From Shewanella marisflavi (GTDB lineage: Bacteria; Pseudomonadota; Gammaproteobacteria; Enterobacterales; Shewanellaceae): 64,000 nucleotides of DNA. The position numbers and the translations under genes are program-made. The notes beneath the pieces are model-generated. The model was not told the DNA's origin and searched no databases. It worked only from the letters and a program-made list of their open reading frames with translations. The stretch is from positions 1 to 64,000 of the forward strand of contig NZ_JAKIKX010000013.1 of assembly GCF_023283925.1 (NCBI RefSeq), given 5' to 3'. Below, in pieces: positions 59,998 to 64,000 of the stretch; the stretch's first letter is position 1; the number at the start of each line of letters is the position of its first letter.

Positions 59998-61659
59998 TTA
60001 TTCGGCGGTTGCTGTTGCCGTTGTTTTGGCCGGACGCAGTTGATGGAACTCTGTGCCAGCATAATAGCCTGGCCAGTCGCCGTTGTTGCCTAGGCGCTGG
60101 GCAGCCTGATAGTAGACCCCAAGATCTTCTATGGCGCCAGAGAGATCCCAATCGGCGCGATACTCATCGCACACATTGTGGTAACAGCCTTTCATCTGCT
60201 CTTTCATCTCCGCCTTGTATTTTGCCGTGGCTTCATCGACAGGGTTATTACCGCCGCCGGCAAACACTGCTGGTACGCCATATTTGGCAAAGCTGAAATG
60301 ATCTGAGCGGAAGAAGCCGCCTGACTCAGGCCGTGTTTCACTGACCGCGGTGCGTTGTTGGCTGCTGGCCGCATCGACAAGGTAAGTTTCAAGTTGAGAC
60401 TTACCTTTACCCACTATGGTGAAATCCGATGTACGGCCATAGATATTGGTGCTGTCCAGGTTAAACACTGCAACGGTTTTTTCTAGTGGATAGAGGGGAT
60501 TAGCAGCGTAGTATCGCGAGCCCAGCAGTCCTTGTTCTTCGCCAGTGGTGGCGATAAAGGTGAGCGAACGCTTGAGTGGCTTACCCTGTTTAGCTTGCGT
60601 AGCAAACTGTCGGGCGATTTCAAGGATACCAGCTGTGCCCGAGGCATTGTCCAGAGCACCGTTATAGATCTGATCGCCACTCTTGTTTTGGTCCATTCCT
60701 ATGTGATCCCAGTGGGCGGTAAAGAGGATATGTTCATCACTGGCGTCCTGCCCGGGGAGCGTAGCAACCACGTTATAGCTGTTGGCGTATTCGGCCTTAT
60801 TGCTAAAGGTAATGTTGGCGGTTTTTTCTAATGCGACGTTGACCGGGCTGCTGGCGGCGCGATCCCGTAAAGTGGCTAGGGATAACCCTGCGCTGTTAAA
60901 CAGTTCGTTGGCTTTTTCCTTAGTGATCCAGCCTTCTACCTGTACACGGCTATCCTGGATCGCTTTATCGAGCACAAGATCTTGTTGAGCGCCAGTCCAG
61001 CTGTTCTCTACCACAGACCAAGGATAAGAGGCCGGCTTGGTGTCGTGGATGATGATGGCGCCCAGAGCGCCCTGGCGACTGGCTTCTTCAAATTTATAGC
61101 TCCATCGGCCGTAGTAGGTCATTGCCTTGCCGTTAAATTTGCCCGACTCGGGCAGGGCAAAGCCTGGGTCGTTGACCAGGATAAGGGCTATTTTGCCCTT
61201 CATATCCAGATCTTCATAATCGTTCCAGTCATATTCTGGCGCCGTGATGCCGTAGCCGACAAAGACTAAAGGAGCATCTTTGATGTCGATGCCTTGGTTA
61301 TCGTGGCGGCTTCCCAGGACGATATCCTGGCGGTATTGCATCGGCAGGTCGCCCAGAGTCACTTGCTGTGACTCGCTGGCGGTGTAACTGACCATAGGAA
61401 CGGCTTGTAAGAAGCTACCGTCGTTAGCTCCGACTAGCCCAGCGGCGGCAAAGGCCTTACTGAGATAATCTAAGGTGAGAGTTTCACCTTGGGTGGTTGG
61501 GGCACGCCCTTCAAACTTATCGGAAGATAGGGTTTGAATATCCAGTCTGAATCTGGCTTCGTTAAATTCTGGAGTTTTGGCGTCGGCGCTTATGTCTGAC
61601 GTATGCTGACTGCAGGCACTAAGTAGTACCAGTGCACAGGCAGGTAGGGCAAATCGCAT
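59998..61659 (-). CDS. M28-family zinc aminopeptidase, lipoprotein
   Basis: 553 residues from ATG 61659, which has AGGA 7 bases before and gives a clean lipoprotein signal ending LLSAC (Cys16); an upstream ATG at 61686 adds nine unlikely residues. A PA (protease-associated) insert at about 120-270 (DAPLVFVGYGITAPEYDWNDY) precedes and interrupts the M28 core: HWDHIGMDQ, LDNASGTAGI, TGEEQGLLGSRYY and SDHFSFAKYGVP hold the two-zinc ligands. It should digest peptides in the periplasm or at the outer membrane. Confidence 0.93.
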   Translation of the reverse strand: MRFALPACALVLLSACSQHTSDISADAKTPEFNEARFRLDIQTLSSDKFEGRAPTTQGETLTLDYLSKAFAAAGLVGANDGSFLQAVPMVSYTASESQQVTLGDLPMQYRQDIVLGSRHDNQGIDIKDAPLVFVGYGITAPEYDWNDYEDLDMKGKIALILVNDPGFALPESGKFNGKAMTYYGRWSYKFEEASRQGALGAIIIHDTKPASYPWSVVENSWTGAQQDLVLDKAIQDSRVQVEGWITKEKANELFNSAGLSLATLRDRAASSPVNVALEKTANITFSNKAEYANSYNVVATLPGQDASDEHILFTAHWDHIGMDQNKSGDQIYNGALDNASGTAGILEIARQFATQAKQGKPLKRSLTFIATTGEEQGLLGSRYYAANPLYPLEKTVAVFNLDSTNIYGRTSDFTIVGKGKSQLETYLVDAASSQQRTAVSETRPESGGFFRSDHFSFAKYGVPAVFAGGGNNPVDEATAKYKAEMKEQMKGCYHNVCDEYRADWDLSGAIEDLGVYYQAAQRLGNNGDWPGYYAGTEFHQLRPAKTTATATAE

Positions 61660-61976
61660 GGGACTTCCTATTGTTATTGTTATCATCGTAGTAAATCGCT
61701 GATCATACTAGCTTGTTAAAACACCCGATAACTGCGTTAGCATTTTTGAATGTAGAATAACTACTTATCAAAAAGTTCTGCCTTGTTCTCGAACGTTTTT
61801 CTTAGGCTGTTTCTGATCACTGACTTACTGTGATGGGTATTATTAATCGCGCCAACATGATGAACTAAGAAGAGCGTCAATATCAAGGGAGGTGGGGCGA
61901 TTAAATGTTACGCTTTATGTTTAGCAGAGAGTGAATGAAAGCAGGGCAGTTAGCGATAAATCTTGTTTAGGCTAGA
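61660..61976. other. Intergenic region between nagD and the M28 gene
   Basis: About 315 bases without a gene. I see no repeat, RNA gene or clear promoter motif. It must hold the promoter of the M28 gene on the minus strand. The nagD terminator begins at its right edge. Confidence 0.4.
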
Positions 61977-62010
61977 GATAAAAATCACGCGGTCTGGGCC
62001 GCGCGATTTA
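61977..62010 (-). terminator. Terminator of nagD
   Basis: AAATC-A-CGCGG / CCGCG-C-GATTT stem with one mismatch and loop TCTGGG. On the minus strand TTTTTAT follows. It lies 27 bases after the nagD stop. Confidence 0.88.
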
Positions 62011-62036
62011 GCTAGTGATTTCTGTGGTCAATAGAC

Positions 62037-62783
62037 TTAGATGACGTCGATATCGCCAGCACAGTCAAACACATGATTCGGTCTAAAGGGTTCTCTGTCG
62101 ATATCTTTGACCTGGCTGACGCCACTGGTGACTAAGATGGTTTCAAGACCGGCTTGGAAGCCTGCCAAGATATCGGTGCGCATATTGTCGCCGATGATCA
62201 CAGTGTTTTCCGAATGCCCGCCGATATGGTTCAGGGAGCTGCGGATGATCCAGGAGCTGGGTTTACCCACATAGAAGGGTTTGCGGCCGCAAATGCGCTC
62301 GATTGGGGCACACAGTGCGCCACAGGCTGGGCTGTGCGACGGGCCGTGGGTATCTGGGTTGGTGGCGATAAAACGGGCACCACTGGCGATAAACTGGGCG
62401 GCCTTGTGGATCATATCCCAGTTGTAGGAGCGGGTCTCGCCGACAATCACAAAGTCAGGGTTGATGTCGGTAATGGTAAAGCCCGCTTTATAGAGCTCGT
62501 GGGTGAGGGCGCCTTCGCCAATCACGTATGCCTTGTCGCCAGTCTGGTGTTTAAGAAAATCGGCCGTGGCCATGGCTGAGGTGTAAAAGCACTCCTCTGG
62601 TACGTGGATCCCGGCGGCGCCGAGACGATTTTGCAGATCCTTACCTGTTTGCACCGGATAATTGGTCAATAAGACCAGAGGATTCCCTTGTTCAAGAATG
62701 CGATGGATGAACTTATCGCTGCCAGGGATCAACTTATTGTCATGTAGCAGCACACCATCAATATCACAAATTACATTTTTCAT
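62037..62783 (-). CDS. nagD: HAD-IIA phosphatase NagD
   Basis: 248 residues, aligned along its length with E. coli NagD: KNVICDIDGVLLHDN with nucleophile Asp7 and acid Asp9, LVLLTNYPVQTGKDLQNR, FYTSAMATADFLK, VIVGETRSYNWDM, FIATNPDTHG, FYVGKPSSWIIRSSLN and VIIGDNMRTDILAGFQ. NagD dephosphorylates UMP, GMP and other phosphates. It is not in a nag operon here; the name is by homology. Confidence 0.95.
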   Translation of the reverse strand: MKNVICDIDGVLLHDNKLIPGSDKFIHRILEQGNPLVLLTNYPVQTGKDLQNRLGAAGIHVPEECFYTSAMATADFLKHQTGDKAYVIGEGALTHELYKAGFTITDINPDFVIVGETRSYNWDMIHKAAQFIASGARFIATNPDTHGPSHSPACGALCAPIERICGRKPFYVGKPSSWIIRSSLNHIGGHSENTVIIGDNMRTDILAGFQAGLETILVTSGVSQVKDIDREPFRPNHVFDCAGDIDVI

Positions 62784-62984
62784 CTTAGGTCTCGTCTTGC
62801 TAGCAGAAAGTCAATTGCCTTCATCTAAAACCAATTGTGTTTTAAAAACAATGTAATTTAGTGAAATATTTAGCCTTGCCGCTAATAGACCTGATTTAGT
62901 CCTAAGTGGTTTAGTCATAAGTGTTTGGGGCGCGAGTGGCACTTCCCACTCTTAACTTTTCTTTCTGAGTTTCGCCTGGGCAAT

Positions 62985-63013
62985 AAAAAAGAGACCCTTG
63001 GGTCTCTTTTTTT
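62985..63013 (-). terminator. Terminator of purMN
   Basis: AAAAAAGAGACCC / GGGTCTCTTTTTT hairpin with a tiny loop. T-runs on both strands allow bidirectional use; the purN transcript reaches it after a 15-bp repeat array. Its stem resembles that of the terminator at 57960. Confidence 0.94.
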
Positions 63014-63018
63014 GTTCG

Positions 63019-63078
63019 TCTCACAGCGCTAAATCTCACAACGCTTAGTCTCACAGCACTTAGTCTCAAAGCGCTTAG
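63019..63078 (-). repeat. Four tandem 15-bp repeats beginning at the purN stop codon
   Basis: Units start at 63019, 63034, 63049 and 63064 and read TCTCACAGCGCTTAG with one to three changes. On the minus strand each unit begins GACTAA (once GATTTA); the copy nearest the gene supplies the final Asp codon and TAA stop of purN. The unit length is a multiple of three. The array lies between gene and terminator. Confidence 0.95.
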
Positions 63079-63719
63079 TCGGCGGCATAGCCCATAGGGC
63101 CAAGTGGCTCGTCGTCAAGGTAGGCCTTGCCGTCTGCCATACGCAGACGCTGCTGACTAAACCATTTTACGACCAGCGGATAGATGGCATGTTCCTGTTC
63201 ATGTACTCTTGCTGCCAGCATGCTGGCATCGTCTTCAGAGTAGACGGGCACTTTTGCCTGCAGGATCACCGGGCCGGCATCCAGTTCTGGCGTCACAAAA
63301 TGCACGCTGGCACCGTGCTCGCTGTCACCGGCGTCGATAGCCCGCTGATGGGTATGCAAGCCGGTATATTTCGGTAGTAGCGAGGGGTGAATGTTGATCA
63401 TTCGCCCTTCAAACTGTTTCACGAAATCATCGCTTAGAATACGCATAAAGCCCGCAAGCACGATCAGGTCGGGTTGATACTTATCGATAGCCGCCTTGAG
63501 ACGCAGATCGTAGTCGCTGCGAGACTCACCCTGATGGGGGATCACGCAGCTGGTGTCTATCTCGCTGTGATGTGCACGCACTAAACCGTAAGCGTCTGGC
63601 TTGTTACTGATAACGCCAACCACTTCGGCTTGCAGGTTGTCATCACACCCGTCAATGATAGCTTGCAGGTTACTGCCGTTACCAGAGACAAGGACGAGAA
63701 CGCGACAGCAATCTGTCAT
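63075..63719 (-). CDS. purN: Phosphoribosylglycinamide formyltransferase
   Basis: 214 residues, E. coli PurN length. It has LVSGNGSNLQAII near the start for ribotide binding, and the catalytic residues Asn109 and His111 in MINIHPSLLP and Asp147 in LDAGPVI. It transfers formyl from 10-formyltetrahydrofolate to GAR in purine synthesis. Its ATG shares one base with the purM stop (TAATG), so the two are translated together. The last codon and stop form the first unit of a 15-bp repeat array. Confidence 0.96.
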   Translation of the reverse strand: MTDCCRVLVLVSGNGSNLQAIIDGCDDNLQAEVVGVISNKPDAYGLVRAHHSEIDTSCVIPHQGESRSDYDLRLKAAIDKYQPDLIVLAGFMRILSDDFVKQFEGRMINIHPSLLPKYTGLHTHQRAIDAGDSEHGASVHFVTPELDAGPVILQAKVPVYSEDDASMLAARVHEQEHAIYPLVVKWFSQQRLRMADGKAYLDDEPLGPMGYAAD

Positions 63720-64000
63720 TAGAGGATCTCCACCTGCTCTTCGTCACCATTGCGGTTGGCAATGTCACCGATAAGCCAAGCGTTTTCACCTTCTGCCTTT
63801 AGTAGTGCCAAAGCTGATTCAACCTGATCTTGTGGTAGGGCGATGATCATGCCGACACCACAGTTGAAGGTACGGTACATCTCAAATTCTGCGATGTTGC
63901 CGTTTTCCATCAACCAGTTAAATACAGTTGGCCATTGCCAAGAGTCACCTTTTACGACGGCTTTGGCATCATCGGGTAGTACGCGTGGGATGTTTTCCCA
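63719..64000 (-). CDS. purM: Phosphoribosylformylglycinamidine cyclo-ligase, C-terminal part
   Basis: The last 93 codons are in the window; the gene continues beyond 64000. [25 protein letters not shown] and [12 protein letters not shown] are the conserved C-terminal blocks of PurM. The enzyme closes the imidazole ring of AIR using ATP. It lies directly upstream of purN on the minus strand, with overlapping stop and start, as in the E. coli purMN operon. Confidence 0.95.
   Translation of the reverse strand, partial: WENIPRVLPDDAKAVVKGDSWQWPTVFNWLMENGNIAEFEMYRTFNCGVGMIIALPQDQVESALALLKAEGENAWLIGDIANRNGDEEQVEIL

Noticed and set aside
1-64000. Mobile elements, prophage or integron features
   Set aside because: No transposase, integrase, recombinase, terminal inverted repeats or attachment-site duplication was found, including next to the tRNA genes.

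Overview
The window reads as chromosome of a marine gammaproteobacterium, most probably a Shewanella (Alteromonadales). The pointers are the gene order yejM-yejL / yejK, a CheV-type chemotaxis adaptor, SstT, the purM-purN pair, AsnB, NagD, a DUF2986 protein and an ECF sigma/ChrR/photolyase operon, all with protein sequences close to that lineage. The species assignment is inference. There is no rRNA, IS element, integrase, prophage or CRISPR array, so most of the window looks like ordinary core chromosome.

Layout. 1-0.5 kb: two identical tRNA-Glu genes and a tRNA-Ala, closed by a strong terminator. 0.7-3.7 kb: a GNAT acetyltransferase, a cytochrome P460-like c-haem protein and an ABC exporter. 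3.9-10.6 kb: alkylation repair (an Ada-AlkA fusion overlapping ogt), a DEAD-box helicase, a Cys-phosphatase, a phospholipase D-type cardiolipin synthase-like lipoprotein and CheV. 10.8-17.3 kb: SstT, a small protein behind a well-formed CRP-type site, RluA, an M14 deacylase/peptidase, an AraC-LysE pair and NadE. 17.4-25.4 kb: an anchored alpha/beta hydrolase, a Cache-GGDEF diguanylate cyclase, tRNA-Pro(GGG) and the yejM/yejL/yejK locus. 25.6-27.4 kb: a two-domain 6-carboxytetrahydropterin synthase-like protein and an M23 peptidase.

27.6-38.2 kb is the most coherent functional block. A LON-substrate-domain protein is followed by an ECF sigma factor, its zinc/cupin anti-sigma ChrR, a DUF523/DUF1722 protein, a photolyase, a SnoaL-like protein, an SDR, a flavin amine oxidase, DUF1365, a cyclopropane-fatty-acyl synthase-like methyltransferase and three small membrane or exported proteins (DUF2878, chalcone-isomerase-like, DUF3833). 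Spacing is tight, with several overlapping start/stop codons. This matches the singlet-oxygen/light stress regulon type known from RpoE-ChrR in Rhodobacter, combining DNA photorepair with membrane-lipid modification. Two ECF-like promoter candidates (TGATC, 18-base spacer, TAT) precede it.

38.4-50.1 kb: an FAD-linked oxidase, YecM, a predicted outer-membrane protein, an L,D-transpeptidase, a voltage-gated-type K+ channel with a C-terminal zinc ribbon, a MATE exporter, YqfB, and a four-gene cluster DUF1538-DUF1538-PII-CBS. That cluster looks like a two-subunit membrane transporter with dedicated nucleotide-sensing regulators, and is the best candidate for a poorly described system. 50.1-64 kb: a membrane-anchored glutaredoxin, a very large DUF748 protein, a ferredoxin-reductase fusion, DUF445, a VOC/CHMI pair, a periplasmic solute-binding protein, AsnB, an M28 aminopeptidase lipoprotein, NagD and purMN (purM cut by the window end).

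A recurring curiosity is that two unrelated genes, nadE and purN, end in short tandem repeats (16 and 15 bp) whose first unit contains the final Asp codon and the stop codon, just before a terminator.
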